14,922 nt of DNA from Clostridiaceae bacterium. GTDB lineage: Bacteria; Bacillota; Clostridia; Saccharofermentanales; DTU023. Location: assembly GCA_012798865.1 (NCBI GenBank), contig JAAZMK010000160.1:1-14922 (forward strand), in the 5' to 3' direction. The position numbers were made by a program, and so were the translations under genes. Shown here piece after piece: positions 1 through 7,236 of the stretch; positions within the stretch are counted from its first letter, which is position 1; each line of letters starts with the position of its first letter. Under the pieces are notes generated by a model. It was not told where the DNA came from. It saw only the letters and a list, made by a program, of their open reading frames with translations, and searched no databases.

Positions 1-695
1 CCGAATATAGCGCTTCCGATCCTTATCATCGTCGCGCCTTCCTCGATCGCCACTTCAAAGTCGTTTGTCATGCCCATCGAAAGCTCTGACAGGTCGGGAG
101 CGATGCCATGGAAGATCATCTTGTCGCGCAGCTCACGCAACTGGCTAAAAACGGGACGCGCCTTTTCAGGATCCTCATAATGCGGCGCCATCGTCATAAG
201 TCCGCGAACGCGGACGTGCGGACATTCGCAACATTGCAGCAACGCGTCCTCCACCTGTTCAGGATCAAACCCCTGCTTTGTCTCCTCTCCGCTTATATTG
301 ACTTGGAGCAAGACATCCTGAACAATATCCTCCTGCGCCGCCAATCTCTCGATGGTACGGATGAGCCTAATACTTCCGACTGAATGGATGAGTGACACTT
401 TGCCAATGATGAAGCGCACTTTATTTCGTTGAAGCATACCGACAAAGTGCCAATCAATCTCAATATCGAGATGTGCAGAGCCCCTCCACTTCTCCTGAAG
501 CTCTTGCACCCTGTTCTCTCCGAACGAGACTTGACCGCATCGGTAAGCTTCTTCCAGATCTGACACGGGAAAATTCTTGCTGACGGCGATTAGCCGAACA
601 TCGTTCGGATTGCGTCCGACGACCTCGGCAGCCACTGCCATCCGTTCTCTTATTCGTATGATATTTTGCTCAATCAAAGTCTTTCGATCAGTCAC
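1..695 (-). CDS. yggS: YggS/YlmE-family pyridoxal-phosphate homeostasis protein, 3' end cut by window edge
   Basis: The visible 231 codons encode nearly the whole of a YggS/PROSC-type alanine-racemase-fold protein, which binds PLP and helps control cellular vitamin B6 and amino-acid pools without a known catalytic activity. Seen: the PLP lysine in RLIAVSKNF (K40), the FGENRVQEL motif, a variant of the usual HFIGHLQSNK motif (HFVGMLQRNK), VNISGEETKQG, the LMTMAP segment, and near the edge SMGMTNDFEVAIEEG followed by RIGSAIFG. Only a few C-terminal residues should be missing. Start: GTG at 693-695 is preceded by a weak GAGAG about 9 bases upstream. A TTG two codons earlier is possible, and an in-frame TGA lies just above that. 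It follows the HlyD-like gene after 74 bases and is probably in the same operon. In Bacillota this gene is often followed by sepF and ylmG cell-division genes, which would lie beyond the left edge. Confidence 0.95.
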   Translation of the reverse strand, partial: MTDRKTLIEQNIIRIRERMAVAAEVVGRNPNDVRLIAVSKNFPVSDLEEAYRCGQVSFGENRVQELQEKWRGSAHLDIEIDWHFVGMLQRNKVRFIIGKVSLIHSVGSIRLIRTIERLAAQEDIVQDVLLQVNISGEETKQGFDPEQVEDALLQCCECPHVRVRGLMTMAPHYEDPEKARPVFSQLRELRDKMIFHGIAPDLSELSMGMTNDFEVAIEEGATMIRIGSAIF

Positions 696-728
696 ATTCA
701 ATCACTCTCATGGATATCAATTATTCTG

Positions 729-752
729 CGGATCAGACCCAAAGATGATCCG
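729..752 (-). repeat. Short perfect inverted repeat between hlyD-like gene and yggS
   Basis: CGGATCA (729-735) and TGATCCG (746-752) form a perfect 7-bp stem with a 10-base loop in the 74-base gap before yggS. In the transcript no U-run follows the stem, so it does not look like an intrinsic terminator. It could be an RNA processing or stability element, or chance. The gap shows nothing else clear. Confidence 0.3.
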
Positions 753-769
753 AACGGTCGGCAAAACGA

Positions 770-2110
770 CTATTCGATCAGCTGTCCCTCTCCAATTGTC
801 CAAGGGTTCACTACATAGAGTTCTGCTTCCTTCAACGATTCTACACCCGCAAGAGTTTCGATGACAGCGTGTACCCCGTCGCATACCAAAACGCGAATCG
901 GAATTGTCCTCGTCACGCCCTTCTCGACTTTCTTTATTCTTGCTGTCTTTGTGTCAGCGTGAAAATCGATTAGACTGCGCACAGGAACTGCCGGTCCCGT
1001 TATCGAGTTAACTGTCATTAAGGCATCAGTAATTGCCGTCAAACGTGTGGGCAGTTCGATCTTGGCATCTGCCGTCAGAAAGATTGAATCATCTTTCTCG
1101 CCCAGCAAAACACTGGACACATAGCAACGATCGAGCCTTAAATCGGACGAGATGATAAGATCAACGGTGTCGCCTCTTTTTAGCTGAGTTTCCTTGTCTG
1201 GATTATGAGGGATAACAGCCACCATACTGCTCGCCGATACGTTTGATATACATGCAACAGGCATATTTGACGTAACGTAACTTCGCCTGCAGTCGAGCGG
1301 TTGCAAAGACGGATCGGCAAGTCGTTCGATCTCGGCTCTCGGATCGGCAATCTCGCGCCACTCTTGTTCATCTTTACCTTTGCCGGAGCGGGAAACGTAG
1401 AAACTAACCGTTCCCGGGGAGGGCGCCGTGAGGATGCCCCCCGGCACTGCAAATTCTTTCAGTTGCTCAAGCAAACGATTTCGCTCTCGAAGCAACACCA
1501 TCAACTCGTCGTCCCCTTCGGCATCCAAACCTTCAGCTCGATACTCGTCAAATGCGCGATCCATCTTCCGCATAGCGCTCCGAAGCGGAGACAAATCCCC
1601 TACAGCCGACGCTCGACTCAGTGAGAGAATCGCCTCACGCATCAGACTGTCGGAACGCGTCTTCGGAAGCGCTCCTTCCGTTGTGTTCTCAAGCCCGGCG
1701 GAGAGTATTCTTTTTGTGTTGCACGCTTCATTTAACGACCACAACCTGTTCACGTCTTCCTCGAGATTCCGCGGAACAATCATCGCAACGCGATCATCCT
1801 TTGCAACGCGATCACCTTCTTCTACTAACGGGACGAGAATTCCATCGCCTGGAGCGAAAATCTTGTTATGCTGATCGATCACGACGACGGAGCATTTCAC
1901 TGTCTCTTCAACTTCTCTCTTCATGAAAAAAGCGAGACGCGTCGTTTCATTGCCTCGAACCATAATGTAAACGAGAGTCCAAATCGTAAAGGCAACCGTC
2001 ACAACGACAAGAGCGGACATCAAGACGAGAACGGCACGTCGTCTCTGGCTCCTTTTCTTACGCTGTGTTTGCAGCTCGTTCGCTTGCTCTGACGAATTTA
2101 TATTTTTCAT
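770..2110 (-). CDS. HlyD-like single-pass membrane protein (membrane-fusion/adaptor fold)
   Basis: 446 residues. A strongly basic N-terminus (KKRSQRRR, about 18-25) precedes one hydrophobic segment at about 26-51, giving an inside-N, outside-C topology. After it come a lipoyl-like half motif (about 76-112, FAPGDGILVPLVEEGDRVAKDD), a charged helical region (about 115-220), the second half motif (about 226-240, LTAPSPGTVSFYVS) and a beta-barrel-like C-terminal part including KRGDTVDLII (311-320). This order is the HlyD/membrane-fusion layout, but no ABC transporter or outer-membrane partner is present here. In many clostridia an uncharacterised HlyD-like gene sits next to yggS and the sepF region, so a role at the cell envelope or division site is more likely than export of the NRPS product. 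That last step is inference. It starts one base after the preceding stop codon, suggesting translational coupling. Confidence 0.75.
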   Translation of the reverse strand: MKNINSSEQANELQTQRKKRSQRRRAVLVLMSALVVVTVAFTIWTLVYIMVRGNETTRLAFFMKREVEETVKCSVVVIDQHNKIFAPGDGILVPLVEEGDRVAKDDRVAMIVPRNLEEDVNRLWSLNEACNTKRILSAGLENTTEGALPKTRSDSLMREAILSLSRASAVGDLSPLRSAMRKMDRAFDEYRAEGLDAEGDDELMVLLRERNRLLEQLKEFAVPGGILTAPSPGTVSFYVSRSGKGKDEQEWREIADPRAEIERLADPSLQPLDCRRSYVTSNMPVACISNVSASSMVAVIPHNPDKETQLKRGDTVDLIISSDLRLDRCYVSSVLLGEKDDSIFLTADAKIELPTRLTAITDALMTVNSITGPAVPVRSLIDFHADTKTARIKKVEKGVTRTIPIRVLVCDGVHAVIETLAGVESLKEAELYVVNPWTIGEGQLIE

Positions 2111-2111
2111 A

Positions 2112-3443
2112 TCACCGGAACTGTATTCTCTTAAATGGTCTTAAACTCTCTAGTGCTTTCATGGCACCGAGGCGTGCATTTTCAAATGTGAGTCCGCCTT
2201 GCACGAAAGCGTGATAGGGCGGTCTCAAAGGTCCGTCTGCCGATAATTCGATTGTCGATCCCTGCACAAAAGAACCCGACGCCATGATGATATCACAATC
2301 GTATCCAGGCATCGGCGCAGGTGCGGGCGTGACAAAACTGTCAATGGGAGACGATGCCTGAACGGCTCGGCAGAATGACTCCAGCGCTCTTACGTCGTCA
2401 AGTTGAATTAATTGGACTATATCACCCCTTACATCGTGAATGCCGGGCGCACATTGATAGCCTGCCAATGTGAATAATGCGCTTAGGTGAATGGCGCCCT
2501 TCAAAGCCGACGCCGTGACGGAAGGCGCAAAATAGAGTCCCTCCAAGAGTAATCTTGAAAAGCCCAATGAAGGACCGATATGCCTTCCTACGTCAACAGC
2601 CGTCATGCCTTCTGCGATCTCTTCAATCAAATCCGCCCTACCGGCGATATATCCACCACTCGGAGCAATACCTGCGCCGGGATTTTTTATCAAGGAGCCG
2701 GCAATCAAGTCTGCTCCGACCTGCGTCGGCTCGACAGGCTCAACGAACTCGCCGTAACAGTTGTCGACAAAAATGACGGCGTCCCGACTTTTCTCCCTTA
2801 CCTCACGGACGATCGATACGATATCCTCCGCTACGAGAGCTCGACGTTCAGCGTAGCCGCGCGATTTCTGTATATAGACAACTCTAGTCTCAGACTCAAT
2901 ACTGGAGCGAATCGATAAAAGATCGGGGTATCCCGACTCCGTGAGTTCAAGTTGGCGAATCCTGACACCGCACGATGAAAGCGCTTGTCGCGAAATCTCG
3001 GAAACATCATCAGGATACAAGCGTTGACCGGTCAGCGCGTCTTCCACCATACCGAGAGTCGGAAGCAGCGTATCATAGGGACGTCCCGTTACGATCAATA
3101 GATCGTCTCCTCTGCTCAGCAACGAACGAAGACACGTCGCAAGCACATGCGTTCCGGAACCGAACTGTAGCCTCACAAGGGCATCCTCAGCACCCAGCGC
3201 GTAAGCAAACACCATTTCCGTCTTCTCTCTTCCGACATCACCGTACCCATAGCCCGTCTTCGCCATAAAAGTACTCTCTGAGACGCGAGCTTCCATGAAG
3301 GCATGAAGAACTTCGAGTTGACGTTTTTCCTTGATCTGATCGACGCGGACGAACGCATCACGAGCCTGTCTCATCGCCTCCTCGGACAATTCAAACACAT
3401 CTCGGTTAATCCCAAAAGGTCGATAATGGTTGTAATCACTCAT
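2112..3443 (-). CDS. PLP-dependent YnbB/methionine gamma-lyase-like family protein ('aluminium resistance protein')
   Basis: 443 residues, full length for the family Pfam calls Met_gamma_lyase (B. subtilis YnbB type), a fold-type I PLP enzyme related to cystathionine/methionine lyases. Seen: the GYGYGD segment (64-69), the glycine-rich cofactor region FGSGTHVLATCL (94-105), VDNCYGEF (226-233) with the aspartate expected to contact PLP, and the likely Schiff-base lysine in AGSLIKNPGAG (K253), followed by a GGYIAGR segment. The physiological substrate of the family is not established; the old aluminium-resistance name comes from one screen. Start: ATG at 3441-3443 with AGGGG six bases upstream. 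In many Bacillota the gene lies near miaA-hfq or lexA, but here its upstream neighbour is the biosynthetic PPTase gene, so it probably marks the edge of the core chromosome. It is followed at once by the HlyD-like gene. Confidence 0.92.
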   Translation of the reverse strand: MSDYNHYRPFGINRDVFELSEEAMRQARDAFVRVDQIKEKRQLEVLHAFMEARVSESTFMAKTGYGYGDVGREKTEMVFAYALGAEDALVRLQFGSGTHVLATCLRSLLSRGDDLLIVTGRPYDTLLPTLGMVEDALTGQRLYPDDVSEISRQALSSCGVRIRQLELTESGYPDLLSIRSSIESETRVVYIQKSRGYAERRALVAEDIVSIVREVREKSRDAVIFVDNCYGEFVEPVEPTQVGADLIAGSLIKNPGAGIAPSGGYIAGRADLIEEIAEGMTAVDVGRHIGPSLGFSRLLLEGLYFAPSVTASALKGAIHLSALFTLAGYQCAPGIHDVRGDIVQLIQLDDVRALESFCRAVQASSPIDSFVTPAPAPMPGYDCDIIMASGSFVQGSTIELSADGPLRPPYHAFVQGGLTFENARLGAMKALESLRPFKRIQFR

Positions 3444-3444
3444 C

Positions 3445-3492
3445 TTAATCCCCTGTTAATCATTACTCTGGACACAATAATAACAGGATTAA
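3445..3492 (-). promoter_or_regulatory. Imperfect inverted repeat with candidate extended -10 promoter upstream of the YnbB-like gene
   Basis: On the plus strand, TTAATCCCCTGTTA (3445-3458) and TAACAGGATTAA (3481-3492) are inverted repeats, complementary except for a 2-base bulge and separated by 22 bases. Read on the coding (minus) strand, TGTTATTAT (plus 3477-3485) fits an extended -10 element (TG-n-TATNNT); no good -35 box is seen. The promoter-proximal arm overlaps this -10 element and the distal arm covers the AGGGG ribosome binding site of the gene. The repeat could be an operator for a dimeric repressor or an mRNA hairpin hiding the start. All of this is pattern-based. Confidence 0.35.
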
Positions 3493-3544
3493 CGGTCATC
3501 GAGCAGAACCAGAAACGTGCTTTGCTCGGTTTTATCTGTGCGAC

Positions 3545-4186
3545 CTAGCTTTTTCCAGCGGGAAAAGAAGTGCCCAGCAAATCGTCCGGCAGAGTTTCGA
3601 TCAAAGTAAAATCCGCCTTACCATCTTTTACCGCAGCTGAAATGATGTGTTTCCGAAAAGCGATGGTTTGTATACCGTAGCTTGTATCATCAAGCCAAAG
3701 GCGTTCTGCCTCGAGCGGCAGTACGCTAAAGCTTGCAGCAGGCAAGACAAGACCGTGCCCACAAGCTTTCATAATACTTTCTTTTCTGGTCCAAATTTGA
3801 TAGAAACGCAGATCAGGTTCGTCTTCATATAGCCAGTTAAGCTCAGGTTCTTGGCAAATAGCCTTCGCTACGTTTGGTTCAAAGTTTCTCAGCGGTTCTA
3901 TGTCGACTCCCACCTGCTTATCGTGAATGGCCACAATGGTATAATCTCCGGCATGGGAAATACTGAAACATGGACCTCCTTGGCAGTAAGGCTTGCCAAA
4001 GCTGCCAATCTGGCAGGGAGTATGCCCCACATATTTATGTAGCAATAATCCCGCGCAAAGCGAGTGCAGACGATCATCCTCATAGCAATAGCGCAGAGTC
4101 TTAGCCCTGCGCTCCTCATCTAAAAACGTTAAGCCCACATCATAAAAATCTCTAAATCGCTGAATTGCCGCTGCCAAAATCAGCAT
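3545..4186 (-). CDS. Sfp-type 4'-phosphopantetheinyl transferase
   Basis: 213 residues, typical of the Sfp/Gsp/AusB class. It would move 4'-phosphopantetheine from coenzyme A to the conserved serine of carrier domains, here the two T domains of the NRPS and the free ACP. Seen motifs in order: GKPY (64-67), FSISHAGDY (74-82), GVDIE (93-97, with metal-binding D95 and E97) and WTRKESIMKACGHGL (132-146, with E136 as the third acidic residue). All key residues are present, so it should be active. Start: ATG at 4184-4186 with GAGG nine bases upstream. It is the last gene of the biosynthetic operon, 61 bases after the ACP. Being a broad-type PPTase beside an NRPS, it is most likely dedicated to this pathway, as in the aureusimine (ausA-ausB) arrangement. 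Confidence 0.95.
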   Translation of the reverse strand: MLILAAAIQRFRDFYDVGLTFLDEERRAKTLRYCYEDDRLHSLCAGLLLHKYVGHTPCQIGSFGKPYCQGGPCFSISHAGDYTIVAIHDKQVGVDIEPLRNFEPNVAKAICQEPELNWLYEDEPDLRFYQIWTRKESIMKACGHGLVLPAASFSVLPLEAERLWLDDTSYGIQTIAFRKHIISAAVKDGKADFTLIETLPDDLLGTSFPAGKS

Positions 4187-4247
4187 AAAATGTCGCCTCG
4201 CACAGACTACAGAAAGCTTTATCTAAGAAGCTTCAAGCAAACAAAAC
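4187..4247 (-). other. Spacer between ACP and PPTase genes with two 8-bp palindromes
   Basis: This 61-base gap is AT-rich and holds the palindromes AAAGCTTT (4213-4220) and GAAGCTTC (4227-4234), plus the GAGG ribosome binding site of the PPTase gene. No terminator or convincing promoter is visible, so the two genes are probably cotranscribed. Confidence 0.3.
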
Positions 4248-4475
4248 CTAGCGCGCAATACCGCGTTTTTCAAGGTAACTTATTGCGTCACGTACAGTAT
4301 AGATATCCCAAAGATCGCGATTGGGAATATTGATGTTATACTTCTTTTCAAATATCACGACAATATTGACGATATCCAATGAGTTAAGTCCTAAATCCTT
4401 AATAAAATCTGTATCTAAAGTGCGGACATTTTTGCCGGTAGCTTCAAAAACAGCCGCTTTAATTTCCTCGTACAT
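4248..4475 (-). CDS. Free-standing acyl carrier protein
   Basis: A 75-residue type II acyl carrier protein (PP-binding domain). The phosphopantetheine site is the serine of DLGLNSLDIV (S32 from the chosen start), in the usual DSL-like place at the head of helix II. Helix I (MYEEIKAAVFEATGK) and the later region with DIYTVRDAISYLEKRG fit the four-helix fold. A TTG at 4499 would give 83 residues, but I prefer the ATG at 4473-4475, because AAGGAGG (plus 4487-4493) stands 11 bases before it and the TTG has no ribosome binding site. It lies directly after the AMP-ligase gene and before the PPTase, so its probable role is to carry an acyl group activated by the ligase and hand it to the NRPS. It is unlikely to be the fatty-acid synthesis ACP, which normally sits with fab genes. 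Confidence 0.93.
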   Translation of the reverse strand: MYEEIKAAVFEATGKNVRTLDTDFIKDLGLNSLDIVNIVVIFEKKYNINIPNRDLWDIYTVRDAISYLEKRGIAR

Positions 4476-4486
4476 GAACCTGATCG

Positions 4487-4493
4487 CCTCCTT
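4487..4493 (-). promoter_or_regulatory. Ribosome binding site deciding the ACP start
   Basis: Read on the minus strand this is AAGGAGG, a near-perfect Shine-Dalgarno sequence 11 bases before the ATG at 4475. It lies inside the longer TTG-started reading frame, which is why that longer start is doubtful. Confidence 0.6.
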
Positions 4494-4501
4494 GCCCAAA
4501 G

Positions 4502-6082
4502 TTATTTTATATCCAAGCGTATCTTGCCGGTAGGAGTTTTAGGAAAAGCACTATCACGAATATTTACAAAACGAATCTGTTTGTAATTCGGTAACTTTAA
4601 ATTAATCTTATCAATTTCCTTTTGCAGCGCATCTAAAATCTCGAATTGCGACATGTTGCTTGTCAGTACCGGGTCTGCGTATATTGAAACGGCAGGCAGA
4701 ATTTCGCCGCTTCGGTCGCCGGAAGCGACACCATAGACGACAACTTCTTTAACAATCCCAATTTCATTGACGAACTCTTCCAATTCTTCAGGCAAAACTT
4801 TTTTTCCGCTGGACAAAACGATCAATTTTTTCTCTCTGCCTTTAATGCGCAAGTAGCCGGCTTTGTCTATCGAGCCGAGATCACCTGTTTCAAACCATTC
4901 GCCGTCAAATACGCTTTCTGTCAATTCAGGGTTCTTATAATACCCTTTCATCACTCCGTCGCCGCGAACCCATATGGCGCCTTTGCGGTCTATCTTGACC
5001 TCCATTCCAGGGATAACAGGTCCTGATGTACCGATTCTGCCGGCTTGGTTGCGATTGACGGAAATTAACGGCGAGCATTCCGTTATACCGTAGCCTTGAA
5101 GAACATCAATACCGCATTTTCGTAGACCTTTTTCAATAGCGAGAGGCAGACCGGCGCCGCCTGAGATCAAGGTGGTCAAAGATGGCAAGATACTTGCTTT
5201 TGCCTTTTTCAAAGCCTTCCCCGATGGTCTTCGCGAATTTTCCTTGGAGCAAGCCTCGTTATATATCAGGTTGTACAAAGACTCTGCAATCAAGGGAACT
5301 GCAATAAAACCCTGAGGATCGAATGCCAGCGCATCACGCTGTAAATATCTGGTATCACCGCAAATACAAAGATGGCTGCCAATCGAAAGCGTGCTTATCG
5401 TACTGCTGGTATAGCCGTAGGTGTGGTATAAAGGCAAAGGAATATAAAGCTGATCGCCCGGTCGGACGGCGCTGATACTGCTATGAGCATTCCAAAGGAT
5501 ATTTTTATGGGTCAGCATGACTAGTTTAGGGTTGCTCGTTGTACCTGAGGTATAAAACATTGCAGCCACATCATCGGGTGCACATTGAGGCAATGTTACC
5601 TCAGGCAAAGTCTTGCCTAATGCAATGACGCCTTTTGTGACGGATTCCAGGTTGTCTAAGGCAATATGCGGCAAGGAAGCAATACTTTCCGAGCCTAAAA
5701 GCAGCTCTCCGGTTTCTGCATCACGAATGACCAAGGCGGCATCGGCATAGCTTATCGCAGCATAGAGTGCCTCAGTGGCTTGATCGCAATCTATAGGCAC
5801 AATAACATTTCCGGAGGCTGAAACACCAAGCATAGCGACTAAATACTCATAGCTGGTCTCGCCTAAAATAGCAATATTTTGCCCTTTAAGTCCAAGGCTC
5901 AAAATGTAACAAGCTACCGCTTTAGCATCTTGGCTCAGATCGGCGTATGTATGCGTACGGGCGGTGCCGTCAGTTTGAAATACCGTAATAGCCGGTTGAA
6001 CAGCAAATTTCATGCCTATCCCCTCTAGGAAAGAGGCAAAATCATCATAACGGTCTGCGGGATATAGGGGATATTGCTTCAT
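4502..6082 (-). CDS. AMP-dependent acyl ligase (long-chain acyl-CoA/acyl-ACP synthetase type)
   Basis: 526 residues of the ANL superfamily, closest in motifs to FadD-like fatty-acyl ligases. It would adenylate a carboxylic acid with ATP and pass it to a thiol, either CoA or the neighbouring ACP. Seen: core A3 as FYTSGTTSNPKLVMLTH (about 176-192), YGITECSP (331-338), the ATP-ribose aspartate in FETGDLG (about 397-403), the hinge-region motif GREKKLIVLSSGKKVLPEELE typical of fatty-acid ligases, and the C-terminal catalytic lysine in PKTPTGKI (K520). A3 departs from the usual TGxPKG pattern (S for G and L for G), but its lysine is kept. Start: ATG at 6080-6082 with GGAGGT four bases upstream; a GTG four codons earlier lies on the Shine-Dalgarno itself. 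The ACP follows after about 26 bases. It could load an acyl cap for the first NRPS module. The acid is unknown. Confidence 0.9.
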   Translation of the reverse strand: MKQYPLYPADRYDDFASFLEGIGMKFAVQPAITVFQTDGTARTHTYADLSQDAKAVACYILSLGLKGQNIAILGETSYEYLVAMLGVSASGNVIVPIDCDQATEALYAAISYADAALVIRDAETGELLLGSESIASLPHIALDNLESVTKGVIALGKTLPEVTLPQCAPDDVAAMFYTSGTTSNPKLVMLTHKNILWNAHSSISAVRPGDQLYIPLPLYHTYGYTSSTISTLSIGSHLCICGDTRYLQRDALAFDPQGFIAVPLIAESLYNLIYNEACSKENSRRPSGKALKKAKASILPSLTTLISGGAGLPLAIEKGLRKCGIDVLQGYGITECSPLISVNRNQAGRIGTSGPVIPGMEVKIDRKGAIWVRGDGVMKGYYKNPELTESVFDGEWFETGDLGSIDKAGYLRIKGREKKLIVLSSGKKVLPEELEEFVNEIGIVKEVVVYGVASGDRSGEILPAVSIYADPVLTSNMSQFEILDALQKEIDKINLKLPNYKQIRFVNIRDSAFPKTPTGKIRLDIK

Positions 6083-6117
6083 ATTCACCTCCACAAATGT
6101 CTCGCATCGTCTTAAAA

Positions 6118-7224
6118 TCAGCGGATTATATTATTATTTTCGTCTACAGGGCAGACCCACTTAGGGTCATTTTTAATATCTTCAAAGCGTTCCAAAGCCC
6201 GTAAAGCTACCTTGGCTACAACAGGATCGAATTGAGTCCCTGTACATCTTCGGATTTCCGCCTTGGCTTCTTCTGCTGTGAAATTGTGGCGATAGCGCCT
6301 AAAGGATGTCATCGCGTCAAAAGCGTCGGCAATACTGATGATTCGAGCCTCGATGGGTATCTCCTCACCGCTTAGACCTTGAGGATAACCGGTGCCATCA
6401 TAGCGCTCATGATGCGATAAGACAGCGGGCAGAATATCACTAAATACTGCAGGCAAGTTAAGCAAGATCTCATAAGAGTAGTGCGAGTGCTTTTTCATCT
6501 CAGCATATTCTTCATCCGTTAGCTTACACTCTTTCAGCAGAATGCTGTCAGGCGTTCTGACCTTGCCAATGTCATGCATGAGCCCGGCGATGCGAATACG
6601 CTCAATCGTCGTTTCGCTTAGTTGCATTTCTTTAGCTATTTCTACTGCCAAAAGCGAGACGCGATCAGAGTGACCGCGTGTATAAATATCTCGAGCGTCA
6701 GTGAGTGTTCGGATCATGAGGATCATATCCTCATAATTTTTGCCGAGCTGTTCATACGCCTTGGAGATCCGTTCGTTAGCGGCTTGCAAGTTATCCCGAT
6801 ACTCCCGTATAGTCCGCATCTGCACAATGGACTTTACACAAGATTCAATCAGAAGCTCCAGCAAATCAAAACGATCGCTTTTCTCAAAATAGCCCTGGAT
6901 ATCCATTTGACGCATCGTACTGACTGGAGGCGCCAGACTTATGTGCCCCGTAAGTAAAATAATATAAATATCATTGTTGAATTTACGGATCTCCTTTACG
7001 ACCTCACTGCCATTGATCGGTCGCATGAGGAAATCAAGCAGAAGAATATCGTAATCACCGCTTTTGATTCGCTCGATTGCCCGCAAAGGATCGTTTTCAA
7101 CATCGACATTATAACCAGATGAGGCTTGAAAATAAGATTGCAAAGTCAAGGTCATCATTGGATCGTCATCCAGAGCCAAAATATTAATATTATTGGGGCT
7201 GTTTTTAATATTATATTTTCTCAT
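6118..7224 (-). CDS. Response regulator with HD-GYP c-di-GMP phosphodiesterase output
   Basis: 368 residues. An N-terminal receiver domain (about 12-130) has the acidic cluster DDD (19-21), phospho-acceptor D64 in LLLDFLM, T92 in LLTGH and K115 in FEKSD, so it looks phosphorylatable. A coiled-coil-like linker (about 134-170) leads to an HD-GYP domain (about 170-355) with TRGHSDRV (182-189), the MHDIGK metal site (216-221), K244-H246-H248, HHE (271-273) and DGTGYP (276-281). All signature residues are present, so an active enzyme hydrolysing cyclic di-GMP is expected. There is no DNA-binding domain, so output is by second messenger and not by direct transcription control. It starts 12 bases after the stop of the histidine kinase gene, its evident partner. 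Its place inside an NRPS operon is the unusual point. Confidence 0.95.
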   Translation of the reverse strand: MRKYNIKNSPNNINILALDDDPMMTLTLQSYFQASSGYNVDVENDPLRAIERIKSGDYDILLLDFLMRPINGSEVVKEIRKFNNDIYIILLTGHISLAPPVSTMRQMDIQGYFEKSDRFDLLELLIESCVKSIVQMRTIREYRDNLQAANERISKAYEQLGKNYEDMILMIRTLTDARDIYTRGHSDRVSLLAVEIAKEMQLSETTIERIRIAGLMHDIGKVRTPDSILLKECKLTDEEYAEMKKHSHYSYEILLNLPAVFSDILPAVLSHHERYDGTGYPQGLSGEEIPIEARIISIADAFDAMTSFRRYRHNFTAEEAKAEIRRCTGTQFDPVVAKVALRALERFEDIKNDPKWVCPVDENNNIIR

Positions 7225-7236
7225 CTCATTGTCCGC

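Noticed and set aside
770..2110. HlyD-like protein as the exporter subunit for the NRPS product
   Set aside because: It belongs to the YnbB-YggS block, is separated from the biosynthetic operon by a candidate promoter, and no ABC transporter or outer-membrane partner is present.
3500..3528. Inverted repeat CGAGCA/TGCTCG after the PPTase gene as a transcription terminator
   Set aside because: The 6-bp stem has a 17-base loop, and in the minus-strand direction no U-run follows it. The short T-run lies on the other side, where no plus-strand gene ends.
4213..4234. Two neighbouring 8-bp palindromes (AAAGCTTT and GAAGCTTC) as a regulator site
   Set aside because: Each is short, they differ from one another, and they lie inside an operon between cotranscribed genes, so chance is an adequate explanation.
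4476..4499. TTG start extending the ACP by eight residues
   Set aside because: The extension contains the AAGGAGG ribosome binding site for the ATG at 4475 and shows no upstream site of its own.
6083..6094. GTG start extending the acyl ligase by four residues
   Set aside because: This start overlaps the GGAGGT ribosome binding site that serves the ATG at 6082.
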